Origin: Pythium myriotylum
Taxonomy: Eukaryota > Oomycota > Peronosporomycetes > Pythiales > Pythiaceae
Length of the DNA stretch: 64,000 nucleotides
Direction of reading: 5' to 3'
Assembly (NCBI GenBank): GCA_023091665.1
Contig: JALJCQ010000026.1
Location: forward strand, 248,001-312,000
Part shown: in pieces, positions 39,771 to 47,921 of the stretch
Position numbering within the stretch: the stretch's first letter is position 1
Layout: each line of letters opens with the position of its first letter
The notes under the pieces: model-generated
Databases searched by the model: none
What the model was told of the DNA's origin: nothing
Seen by the model: the letters and a program-made list of their open reading frames with translations, nothing else
Position numbers and translations under genes: made by a program

Positions 39771-41609
39771 ATGATGCATCTCAAGTTCCCTCTGCCGACG
39801 GGCTACTTCCCCAAGTTCGAGCTCTCGCCCGACGAGACGCTCGCGTACAAGGAGCTCGTGACCGATCTCGTCAAGGAGGCGCGCCGCGAGCACGACGCCT
39901 TCGTGTCTTCGCAGCAGCGCCACGTCGACGCGCGCAAGTGGAAGCTCGCCAAGGCCAAGGACAAGCTCCACATCTACAAGCGCCGCTCCGAGTACGGCGC
40001 CGCCGCCATCGGGCTCACGGGCCGCCGCCACGACCTTGTGAACGTCAGCGACCGCTCCGAGTCCGAGAGCTCGGGCTACAGCCAGTCGGCCGGCTCCTCC
40101 ACGGCCGCGGGCTTCGCGTCGCCCGCGCGGCTCGGCGCGCACCACCGCAGCGCCGCCTCGCGCAGTCGCGTCGGCTCGCACAGCTCCAGTCGCAGCGGAG
40201 GAGGCGACAACGAGCAGCAGCCCCACCGCCGGCGGCTCGAGCCCACGCTGCTGGCCACGGGACTCATCGACGGCTCGGTGGACGACCTCGTCTGGGCGTT
40301 CCACGAGCCGACGGCGAGCGAGACCAAGGCCGCCGAGGCGCTGCTGGGCGGCGACGCGCTCGTGGACGCCGTCGTGCTCCACACGATCAAGAGCTCGAGG
40401 ACCACGTACCTCGGGCTCAAGTGGAAGCTCTGCCGCACGCCCGGCGGCAACCGCGACATGTGCTTCCTCGAGTACGTCGGCGTGGCCAACGACGCCCGGG
40501 GCCAGCGCTACGGCTTCAAGGTCGTCGAGTCGGTCCAGCTGCGCAACTGCCCGCCCTTCGCCGACAACTCGATCATCCGCACCGAGCTCTCGTTCGTCTA
40601 TTTATTCCGCGAGAGCGCCGCGCCGGGCGTCGTCGACGTCTACCTGCAAGGAGCCTTCGACTCGTCGGGCGACGCCGTCACGGCCGGCGGCGTCGGCGAC
40701 GCGCGCAGCACCATGGACATGCTGCTCGAGATCGAGACCCGCATGGAGATCGCCGAGGCCAAGAAGCTCGCCGAGCTCGTGGCCAGGCAAGCCGCCGCGC
40801 CGCCCAAGCCCAAAGGCTCGAACGTCTGCTCCATCTGCCGCGCCAAGCCCGGCATGCTCTCGTCGCACCTCCAGTGCCAGGGCTGCGGCGGCGTCATCTG
40901 CAACAAGTGCAAGATGAAGAAAGTGATCGTGACGACCAAGCGAGGACAGGTCCACAAGGTCAAGATCGCCTGCTGCAAGATCTGCCTCGTCAACGTCAAA
41001 GAGACCTCGCCCTTCGAAGGCGAGCCCATCAACGCGCAGCCGCCGCAGCTCCGCGCGCTCACGAAAAAGCCCTCGGCGTCCAGCCTGCGCGGCGACGAGC
41101 CCCACCAGCCGCGACAAGCCGCCGGGCTCGAGAGCACGCAGGAGCTCGCGCTCGCGCTGCCGCACACGCACACGCACGGGCTCAAGGGCAAGCAGCTCGC
41201 CACGGGCGACTCGTTCGCCGACACCGAGTTCTCCGGCTCGCTCGAGTCCTGGCAGTCGAGCTCGGTCTCGTCCTCGTACTCGGACCTCGACGACTCGTAC
41301 GGCTCGCCGAGCAACCAGCTCGTGGTCGCGCACAAGATGCCGGCGCTCGCCGAGTCGCCGCGGAGTCGCGGGCCCCACCAGCCCCAGTACGCCTACTCGA
41401 GCCTGGCCAACGGCACGATGGTCGCCACGTCAGGAGCCTACCACCGCGCTCCACCGCCACCGCTGCCGCCACAGCGAGGCGCGCCGCAGGATCTCAACCA
41501 GCACCGGCTCGGGCTCTACAACCAGATGCTCGAGCTCCAAGTGCAGGCCGAGCGCGCCTACAACCTGGCCAACCAGAACGCCACGTACATGCACCAGCAG
41601 CACTCCTAG
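39771..41609 (+). CDS. START + FYVE-like zinc-finger protein 1
   Basis: The protein has 612 residues; the next codon is also ATG. The START-like lipid-binding region (about 5-330) shows the family landmarks: helical N-terminus with DARKWKLAKAKDKLHIYKR, LLATGLIDGSVDDLVW, YLGLKWKL, FLEYVGV, GFKVVESVQL and VVDVYLQGAF. A Ser-rich insert sits at about 95-150. The FYVE-like finger is at 353-405 (CSICRAKPG, CQGCGGVICNKC, CCKICL). The tail is Ser/Pro-rich and ends in the helix YNQMLELQVQAERAYNLANQN shared by most paralogues. The classical PI3P-binding RKHHCR motif is absent. START domains bind lipids, so a role at endosomal or plasma membranes is inferred. It is the first of eight paralogues in 24 kb. 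Confidence 0.8.
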   Translation: MMHLKFPLPTGYFPKFELSPDETLAYKELVTDLVKEARREHDAFVSSQQRHVDARKWKLAKAKDKLHIYKRRSEYGAAAIGLTGRRHDLVNVSDRSESESSGYSQSAGSSTAAGFASPARLGAHHRSAASRSRVGSHSSSRSGGGDNEQQPHRRRLEPTLLATGLIDGSVDDLVWAFHEPTASETKAAEALLGGDALVDAVVLHTIKSSRTTYLGLKWKLCRTPGGNRDMCFLEYVGVANDARGQRYGFKVVESVQLRNCPPFADNSIIRTELSFVYLFRESAAPGVVDVYLQGAFDSSGDAVTAGGVGDARSTMDMLLEIETRMEIAEAKKLAELVARQAAAPPKPKGSNVCSICRAKPGMLSSHLQCQGCGGVICNKCKMKKVIVTTKRGQVHKVKIACCKICLVNVKETSPFEGEPINAQPPQLRALTKKPSASSLRGDEPHQPRQAAGLESTQELALALPHTHTHGLKGKQLATGDSFADTEFSGSLESWQSSSVSSSYSDLDDSYGSPSNQLVVAHKMPALAESPRSRGPHQPQYAYSSLANGTMVATSGAYHRAPPPPLPPQRGAPQDLNQHRLGLYNQMLELQVQAERAYNLANQNATYMHQQHS

Positions 41610-41742
41610 GACAGAGGATTAGAACCACCACACACACCCCCGTTGCTCGCGTCGGAGCGCCAGGCTCTCGACGCAGAACCCTCCACCACCACACACTATC
41701 TCCCGACTCAAGTACATAAGTTATGCTGTTTTTTGGACTGCG

Positions 41743-42285
41743 CTACTCGTGTTCCTTGGTCGAAGGCTCGCAGGCGTGCGGAGGCGTCGCGAAGCACGTT
41801 TTCCCGACGTACCGCGGCTCCGAGAGCACGCGGAAGCGCGCGAAGTGGTACCGGATCTTGCTGTTGGCGTAGCGCCTGAGCGTCAGCTCGCCGTGCGACT
41901 GGAGATGCGACTCGAGCGACGCGGAGACGCGTCTCGGACAGCGCACTTCGCCGACGACCGCGTCCGGCGTCGCGCTCGCCTGGATCCACCCGAAGCACCG
42001 CGACTCGCGCGCGAGCGACGCCGTCGCCTCCATGAACGCGTCGGTCGAAAGCGCGAGCGACGGCGCGAGACGCAGCGCGAAGCGGAAGCCGGCGAAGTGG
42101 TCGGTCATCTTCCATCCCGGGGGCCCGTGGACGTCGGACGCCGCGTCGTCGTTCTCCACGAAGACGCTGCCGTCGGGCGCGAGCGGCACGTCAATCGCGA
42201 GCGGAGGCGCGTGCGCACGCGTGGACGGCGTCGCAGCCGCCAGAAGCGCCGCGTAGACGAGCAGGCGCAGCGAGAAGAGCGCCAT
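41743..42285 (-). CDS. Small secreted protein, possibly acylphosphatase-like
   Basis: The start MALFSLRLLVYAALLAA gives 180 residues with a signal peptide cleaved near residue 24 (TRAHA). The 5' in-frame extension to 42537 is ignored because it would bury the signal and because an initiator lies just upstream of this ATG. The mature part contains RFALRLAPSLAL, then CFGWIQASATPDAVVGEVRC and a C-terminal stretch with RYANSKIRYHFARF. The strand-helix-strand and GW-(V/I)-Q patterns recall acylphosphatase, but the diagnostic Arg and Asn cannot be placed with certainty. Four cysteines could form disulfides. It could be an apoplastic protein; no RXLR motif follows the signal. Confidence 0.6.
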   Translation of the reverse strand: MALFSLRLLVYAALLAAATPSTRAHAPPLAIDVPLAPDGSVFVENDDAASDVHGPPGWKMTDHFAGFRFALRLAPSLALSTDAFMEATASLARESRCFGWIQASATPDAVVGEVRCPRRVSASLESHLQSHGELTLRRYANSKIRYHFARFRVLSEPRYVGKTCFATPPHACEPSTKEHE

Positions 42286-42313
42286 CGTGGTCGACGTGCA
42301 TGCGGCGTTGGAC

Positions 42314-42320
42314 GAAATGA
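42314..42320 (-). promoter_or_regulatory. Initiator of the small secreted protein
   Basis: The minus strand reads TCATTTC, 29-35 bp upstream of the ATG at 42285. Confidence 0.5.
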
Positions 42321-42490
42321 CTCTCCAAGATCCAGAAACCAGGTTTCGTCCTAGTTTGACTCTTAAAATAGGCGTGTTTGCCTGATTGTACCACTGAATT
42401 CGGACACATTCGATTTTTCGATATTTTCTCGCTTCCACCGAAAAAGATCTCGTGACATCCCCATCGTTCTCCTGCTTCTCGTCGCCAAGC

Positions 42491-44043
42491 ATGACGCGCG
42501 ACGGCGTGCTCAACGTGCGCACGACCTTCCTCTTCACGTTCTTCTACTGGGCCGCGCAGAGGTGCTCGCTTCTTCTCGCTCTCTCTGTCTCTCTACACGT
42601 CTTTTTGACGCACGGTCTCCGATCGTGGACGTTTCCAGCATTCTCTTCCAGCAGATCATCGCGGGCTTCGTCTTCGTGCTCACAGACTCAAACCAGCCCG
42701 TGGGCGTCGTCAAGGGCGTGCAGGGCATCTCGCAGCTCGTCTTCTCCTTCCCAGCGGGCTACGTCGCCGACCACACACGTCGCGACCGCGTGCTGCGACT
42801 TGCCGGTGCACTTGGGCTCATTGGCTCACTACTCACGGCCGTCGCTGTCGCCAAGGCCAACCTGCCGCTGCTTAATGGCGCCTTTGCACTCTGGGGGCTC
42901 TTTGCGGCCTTCCAGGGCCCGGCCATGGAGGCCATCTTCGCCGAGTCGGTGCCCCACGGCCGACGGTCGTACCCGTTCATGATCAAGTACAACGTGAGCA
43001 ACCTCGCGATGGTCGTGGGCCCGCTGCTGAGCGTGCTGCTGCTGCTCTACTTCGGCGACAACTGGCGCGTGAGTGAGCTGCAGCCCGTGCTGCTCTGCGG
43101 CTGCCTACTCGCGGCCGTCGCCTCGCTCATTCTCTTCCGCTTCAACGACGACCACACGCTCGACGAAGGCGACCACGAGAACGTCTCGACCAACGCGGCA
43201 GTCCTCCCGAGAAGCCACTCACGACGCAGCCTCGACTCGGAGGCGCTCCGCACACCCTCGGTCGTCGGGAATGACTTGTGTATCGAATACGACTACTCGG
43301 ATGACGGCGAGGAGGACGAAAACGAACCTCTCTTAGCGCACTCGCCGACCGAAACGAGCTCGCTCACAGGTGCGTCAACGGCAGCGATGCACCGACAGGC
43401 CAAGGCGGCTGCGGGACTCCACGTACACAAGCCTACGAGCAAGAGTAATGGAGAGGACGTGTCGTTGCTCTTCTTGCGGTCACGCCACGTACCACTTTTG
43501 ATCTTCCTCTCGGACTTCATCATCAGCAACGGTGCCGGCATGACGGTCTACTTCTTCCCTTTGTTCTTCAAAGAAGAGTACGGACTCTCGCCGATCCACG
43601 TGAGTTTGCTCTTTCTTGCCCAGCCGCTCGTCGTACTTGTGCTCTCCGTGCTTGCTCAGCGCTTCTCGACGACGCTCCGACGCATGCCGATCATTGTCTC
43701 CACGCGCATCGCCGCCACGCTCTGTCTGCTGAGCATGTCGTTCGCACAGCCGCTGCTTCTCCAGATCGTACTCTTCCTCGCTCGAGGCGGGATGATGCGC
43801 TGCTCGCAGCCTCTGAGGAGGTCCGTGCTCATGGACTTTGTCAAGAAAGAAGTTCGCGCGCGGTGGAACGCGCTCGAAGGCATCTCGGTCTTCTCGTACT
43901 CGGGCTCGGCCGTGCTCGGCGGGTACCTCGTGGACCTCTACGACTACCGCACGTGCTTCTTCATCACAAGCTTCGTCTACTTTGCAGGGCTCAGCCTCGA
44001 GCTGCTGCTGCTGCCTCTCACCAAGCACGCCATTGAAAAGTAG
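42491..44043 (+). CDS. MFS transporter, paralogue with one intron
   Basis: Exon 1 (42491-42561) and exon 2 (42639-44043) flank a 77-bp intron (GTGCTC...TCCAG). The join gives 491 residues and restores AAQSILFQQIIAGF, matching AARSILFQQIIAGF in the uninterrupted paralogue at 25446-26906. There are about 12 helices. Motif A is GYVADHTRRD, and an acidic central loop (about 200-285) is longer than usual. The second half has DFIISNGAGMTVYFFPLFFKEEY and RMPIIVSTR. The substrate is unknown. It is divergent from the small secreted gene and tail-to-tail with the next START/FYVE gene. Confidence 0.85.
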
Positions 44044-44124
44044 CTATCGATGCAATCCGCGTCTCGGTCTCGATTAATTAAATAAAACACAACTATGAAT
44101 CGTTCTTGTCCTCACTCATGAATC

Positions 44125-46569
44125 CTACCGCGTCGTGGGCAAAGACGTACGGCGACCGAACTGGTACGTGCCCACCGACGGGCCGAGCGAGACTGGCGCG
44201 AATGAGGTCTCGGTGCGACGCACGGGCTGCTGCGAGAAGAACCGCATGTCGCGGAAGAGCTTGGGGTTCTGCGACGCCAGCGCCTCAGTGTTACGCTGCG
44301 CGATCTGGTACGTCGACTCGGCCGTGTCGCGCAGCTCGTTCATCTGGAGCCAGAGCTGCATCTGGTACGAGAGCCGCTGCTCGCCACTGCTTCGCTCAGG
44401 CGCGAGAGCCCCCGAGTTCCGTCGCGAGAGCGTCGAGGTCGTGCTCGGCGGTGGCAGGATCTCGGACGTACGCACGTCGAGAAGCGATTCCTCGAAGCTC
44501 GGCCTCGTCTCCGGCTGGAAATGGACGCGCGAGGACCGCATCTGCGTCGGCTGGTACGGGTGGAGAGGGATCATGGACGACTGCTGTTGCTGCTGCTGCT
44601 GGAGCTGCTCGTGGATCTTGAGCTGCTGGTGGTAGAAGGCCTCGAGCTCGCTGCGAGGCTCTTCTTCCTCGGTGATGGTCATGGGCTTGGTCGCTGCCGA
44701 TGGGTCAGGACGGTTTGCGTCCACGTCGAGCACGGCAATGGACGATGAGAAGCTCGACCGCGAGTAGACGCTTTCGACCTCGATCTCGGTGTACGAGGAC
44801 GTGGCCAAGGACGCTCGCTCCGACTGGCCTTCGTAGAGCATGATCGACGACGTTTCCTCGGTCGTCGCCGAGGCCTCGACTGGCGGCAGGTAGTCGAGCG
44901 CCTTCATACGGCGCGTCGACTTGCGGTCATCGAGCAACACGAGCGCCGAGCTCGCGGTGCTAGCTCGTCCGGCCTCGGCCGGCTCGTCTTGCGGAGTTGG
45001 CGCTGGCTCTTGGAACGACGACGAGCGGTAATCCATCGTCCCGATTGAGAGCGCGTCTGTGGCGCGAGCCGAGTCGTTCCACGTGCCGTTGGTGCCACGG
45101 CGACGCGTGGAGCCCGGGCCCTTGGAGCCCGAGGCGCGCGGGGCGTTGGCGTCGCCCGTCTTGTCGTCGAAGATGCGGTAGCGACGGGAGCCAGGGTCCG
45201 TCTCATGCCACGTTGCGCGCATGCTCGTGTCGCCCGTGCGACGGTAGGCCGTGAGCGAGGCCTGGCCGAGCGGGTCGAAGCCTCTCTCGGCCGAGAAGCT
45301 CTGTGGCTGGAGCTGGCTGCCGTTGACCTCTCTCCTCGCCACGAGCGCGAGCGCCGTCTGCGTGTGGGCGCGGCCCGTGCGCACGACCTCGGTCTCCCAG
45401 AGCTGCTGGCGCGCGATCTCGCTCGCGTTCTCCTCGCCGGCGAGCGCGATGCACTTTTTGCAAAAGAGCATGGACGTCGCGACGATGCTGTCGCGCGCAA
45501 AGCCCTCGGCGCGCAGCGTGCGCGTGACGCTGCAGTGCGAGCAGACGCTCATGGCGCAGAGCTGGCACGCGAGGCTCTTCTTGGTCGTGAAGCCCTTGAA
45601 CGACTTGCTGCAGAGCCCGCAGCGCGACGCGTGCTTGGCGACGACGGGCGCCGAGCCCACGAGCTGCCGGTGGGTCTCGAGCATCCACGCGAGCTTCTTG
45701 TTCTCGGCAAAGAGCGTGAGCGCGCGCCAGTTGTTGGTGAGCATGGCGGCGGCCGAGCGCATGGCGAGCGGCGCGAGCAGGTTCCCGCGCGGCTGCACGA
45801 GTGCTGTCATGTAGACGTCGACGACGCCGTTCGCGAGCTCGTGGTAGAGCGAGCACGTCGAGAAGGCGCCGCGCTGCACGCTCGCGCCGCGGCCTTCGGG
45901 CGAGCACTGCGGCACGTCGATCGAGTGCATGATGTGGAAGCCGACGCGCTGGCCGCTGCCGTCCTGGCGCACTTGCACGCCCGAGGCCTCGAGGAAGACA
46001 AAGTCCCGCGGCCGCACGAGCCCGCCGCCCATGCCGCGCTGCAGCAGCCACTTGATGCCGAGAAACTGGAACGGCTCGCTCGGCGTCGGCGCGCGGATCT
46101 GCGCGAGCACGGCGCCGTCGAGAAAGTCGTCGTGCTTGAGGTGCGCGGCCTTGAGGCGCATGGCCGCGGCCGAGGGCGTCACGATGCCGTAGAGCACGTC
46201 GTCGAGCGAGCTCGCGAGGGAGCCGGCGGCCAGCAGGCGCGGCGTGGCCTTGCCCTTGGATCTCGCGGTGGCCGAGTCGTGGAAGGCCGTGAGGCGCGCC
46301 GTGGCGCGACCGCCGCTAGCCTCGGGGTCGAGCAGCGACTCGAGCGCGGCGTCGCCGGCGTGGCGCTCGCGGTAGAGCACGACGTCGTCGTCTTGGCGCC
46401 AGTGGCGCCACTGGAGCGAGTTCACGCGGCGGCGGTCGACCGTGACGAAGTGGTCGTACTCGAAGAGCGCTTCGTCGAGCAGCGTGTGCGCGAGGCGGTC
46501 GTACTGGAAGGCGTCGTCGGACGAGAGGTCGACGGGGCGCACGCCGAGGCGGCCCGCGTGCGAGGCCAT
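44125..46569 (-). CDS. START + FYVE-like zinc-finger protein 2
   Basis: At 814 residues this is the longest of the family. The START-like region (about 1-300) has LLAAGSLASSLDDVLYGIVTP, FLGIKWLLQ, RPRDFVFLEASG, GFHIMHSIDVPQC and VVDVYMTALVQPRG. The finger is at 317-373 (CGLCSKSFKG, CQLCAMSVCSHC, CKKC). The long C-terminal half is low-complexity with several Ser clusters, a polyglutamine run (QLQQQQQQQ; the + strand shows GCTGCTGTTG units near 44580) and the shared terminal helix (MQLWLQMNELRDTAESTYQIA). The RKHHCR core is lacking, so PI3P binding in the classical way is unlikely. It is tail-to-tail with the MFS gene and divergent from the GNAT gene. Confidence 0.8.
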   Translation of the reverse strand: MASHAGRLGVRPVDLSSDDAFQYDRLAHTLLDEALFEYDHFVTVDRRRVNSLQWRHWRQDDDVVLYRERHAGDAALESLLDPEASGGRATARLTAFHDSATARSKGKATPRLLAAGSLASSLDDVLYGIVTPSAAAMRLKAAHLKHDDFLDGAVLAQIRAPTPSEPFQFLGIKWLLQRGMGGGLVRPRDFVFLEASGVQVRQDGSGQRVGFHIMHSIDVPQCSPEGRGASVQRGAFSTCSLYHELANGVVDVYMTALVQPRGNLLAPLAMRSAAAMLTNNWRALTLFAENKKLAWMLETHRQLVGSAPVVAKHASRCGLCSKSFKGFTTKKSLACQLCAMSVCSHCSVTRTLRAEGFARDSIVATSMLFCKKCIALAGEENASEIARQQLWETEVVRTGRAHTQTALALVARREVNGSQLQPQSFSAERGFDPLGQASLTAYRRTGDTSMRATWHETDPGSRRYRIFDDKTGDANAPRASGSKGPGSTRRRGTNGTWNDSARATDALSIGTMDYRSSSFQEPAPTPQDEPAEAGRASTASSALVLLDDRKSTRRMKALDYLPPVEASATTEETSSIMLYEGQSERASLATSSYTEIEVESVYSRSSFSSSIAVLDVDANRPDPSAATKPMTITEEEEPRSELEAFYHQQLKIHEQLQQQQQQQSSMIPLHPYQPTQMRSSRVHFQPETRPSFEESLLDVRTSEILPPPSTTSTLSRRNSGALAPERSSGEQRLSYQMQLWLQMNELRDTAESTYQIAQRNTEALASQNPKLFRDMRFFSQQPVRRTETSFAPVSLGPSVGTYQFGRRTSLPTTR

Positions 46570-46865
46570 GGCGAGCGGAAGACGGTGGAGACGGAACTAC
46601 CCTGGCGCACTGGAAGCCGCGCACTGCACTGGCGAGGGGTGCAGCGCAAGCGGGGAAGCGCCGGCTGGCAGCGCTGCCCTGCTCTGCACGGCGCGCAACT
46701 AGATCCGCGTGCCATGTGTGAAATCGCCCGCCGAGGTCGAGCACTGTGGGATCAGTCAGCATGACGGGTGGCTCTTCCCGGCAACAGCCGGAGATGCATC
46801 CACGGTTGAGTGGCCGAAGGTCTCAGCACGAGGAACACCCTGCCTGCTGCCGCGCGAGCACGCGT
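46570..46865. other. Divergent promoter region, proximal part
   Basis: First part of the 800-bp region between START/FYVE 2 and the GNAT gene; no gene. Confidence 0.4.
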
Positions 46866-46915
46866 CAAGTGAGACCGAGGCGCCACGGTCTCAGCTATGA
46901 CCACGGTCTCACTTG
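46866..46915. promoter_or_regulatory. Triple GGTCTCA motif with 12-bp inverted repeat
   Basis: CAAGTGAGACCG (46866-46877) and CGGTCTCACTTG (46904-46915) are perfect inverted arms; a third copy, CACGGTCTCA, lies between them at 46884. CACGGTCTCACTT (46902-46914) is identical to copies at 3753 and 4588. Confidence 0.55.
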
Positions 46916-47292
46916 GCGAACGTTACGTCGGACTCGGCTCCCATTACGTTCCCAGGGTCTCCGCTCGAACTGGCCAGTCGCGAGGCAGCGGAGGGCGCTG
47001 AACTCACTCGTCGGCGGCGCTGGGAAGATGGCAATCAAGAGCCGCGGGAGAGAGCGTGATGGGGGCTGCTGATCGCCCCCACCAGCAGCTCAGACATCCG
47101 GCCAGCTGGCACGCGCCGCTCGAAAAAAAATATCGAATCGGCTCCCACTCCCGAAATCGATTGATTGATTCACTCCGACATAAATTACCAACGGAAGAAA
47201 TAACTTCCCGTGGCGATCCGCCAACGGACACCGTGGCGCGCGCGCGCCCCGTTTGTATCCATGGCCGCTTGTCGTGGAACACCGAATCTCCG

Positions 47293-47365
47293 ATCCGTTC
47301 CAGGACCGGAACCATTCCAGTCGATCGGATCCGCCCGCGCACTGCAGAACCGTTCTGGAACGGAT
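47293..47365. promoter_or_regulatory. GGAAC/GTTCC inverted repeats before the GNAT gene
   Basis: ATCCGTTCCAG (47293) pairs with CTGGAACGGAT (47355); additional GGAACC and GAACCGTTC words lie between. The cluster ends 11 bp before the ATG. Confidence 0.45.
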
Positions 47366-47375
47366 CCACTGCAGT

Positions 47376-47834
47376 ATGGGGCTCCACGTGCACGCCGACG
47401 CGTTCGCCTCCGCGACCTTCGCCGCCGCGAGCGCCATCCGCCAGCGCGTCTTCCTCGCCGCCTACGGGCTCGCGCCGGCGCTCGACACGGACGAGCAGGA
47501 CGCCGCGCCCTCGACCGTGCACTTCGTCGGCCGCGACGACGAGCTCCAGCGGCCCGTGGCGGCTGCGCGCGCCGTCTGGCTGCCGCACGCGCGCACGGCG
47601 CAGCTCGCGCGCATCGCCGTGCTGCCCGAGGCGCGCGGGCGAGGCCACGGACAGGCCATCGTCGCGTTCGCCGTCGCGTATCTGCGCGCGTCGACGACCA
47701 TGGACGTGGAGAGGATCGTGCTCTTTTGTCCGCGGGAGAAATGCGCCTTCTACGAGAAATGCGGCTTCTCGCAGACCCACAAGAGCGAACTCGTGCGCCA
47801 CTTGACGCTCTACGAGATGGAGCTCGTTTTGTGA
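47376..47834 (+). CDS. GNAT-family N-acetyltransferase
   Basis: The chosen ATG (MGLHVHADA) gives 152 residues; an upstream ATG at 47253 lies in the inverted-repeat region and is unlikely. The fold landmarks are present: strand ARIAVLPEARGRGHGQAIV with the acetyl-CoA pyrophosphate loop (R-x-R-G-H-G), then helix AFAVAYLRAS, strand RIVLFCP and the C-terminal FYEKCGF motif. GNAT enzymes transfer acetyl from acetyl-CoA to amines; the substrate here is unknown. The C-terminus ends within 90 bp of the next gene's stop. Confidence 0.8.
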   Translation: MGLHVHADAFASATFAAASAIRQRVFLAAYGLAPALDTDEQDAAPSTVHFVGRDDELQRPVAAARAVWLPHARTAQLARIAVLPEARGRGHGQAIVAFAVAYLRASTTMDVERIVLFCPREKCAFYEKCGFSQTHKSELVRHLTLYEMELVL

Positions 47835-47890
47835 AGCGCCCCTCGACAGGAGAGCGCGGTGGTGGTCTCTATTAAATACTATGGCGGAGT

Positions 47891-47916
47891 AACTCTCTCT
47901 CTCTCTCTCTCTCTCT
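47891..47916 (+). repeat. (CT)n microsatellite
   Basis: A pure CT tract between two convergent genes, directly beyond the stop of START/FYVE 3. Confidence 0.7.
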
Positions 47917-47921
47917 AATGG

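Noticed and set aside
38738..41719. 993-codon plus-strand frame
   Set aside because: It overlaps START/FYVE 1 in another frame and is Arg/Pro/Ala-rich, a typical shadow of a GC-rich gene.
45205..46764. 519-codon frame opposite START/FYVE 2
   Set aside because: Antisense shadow with Arg/Glu/His-biased composition and no domain.
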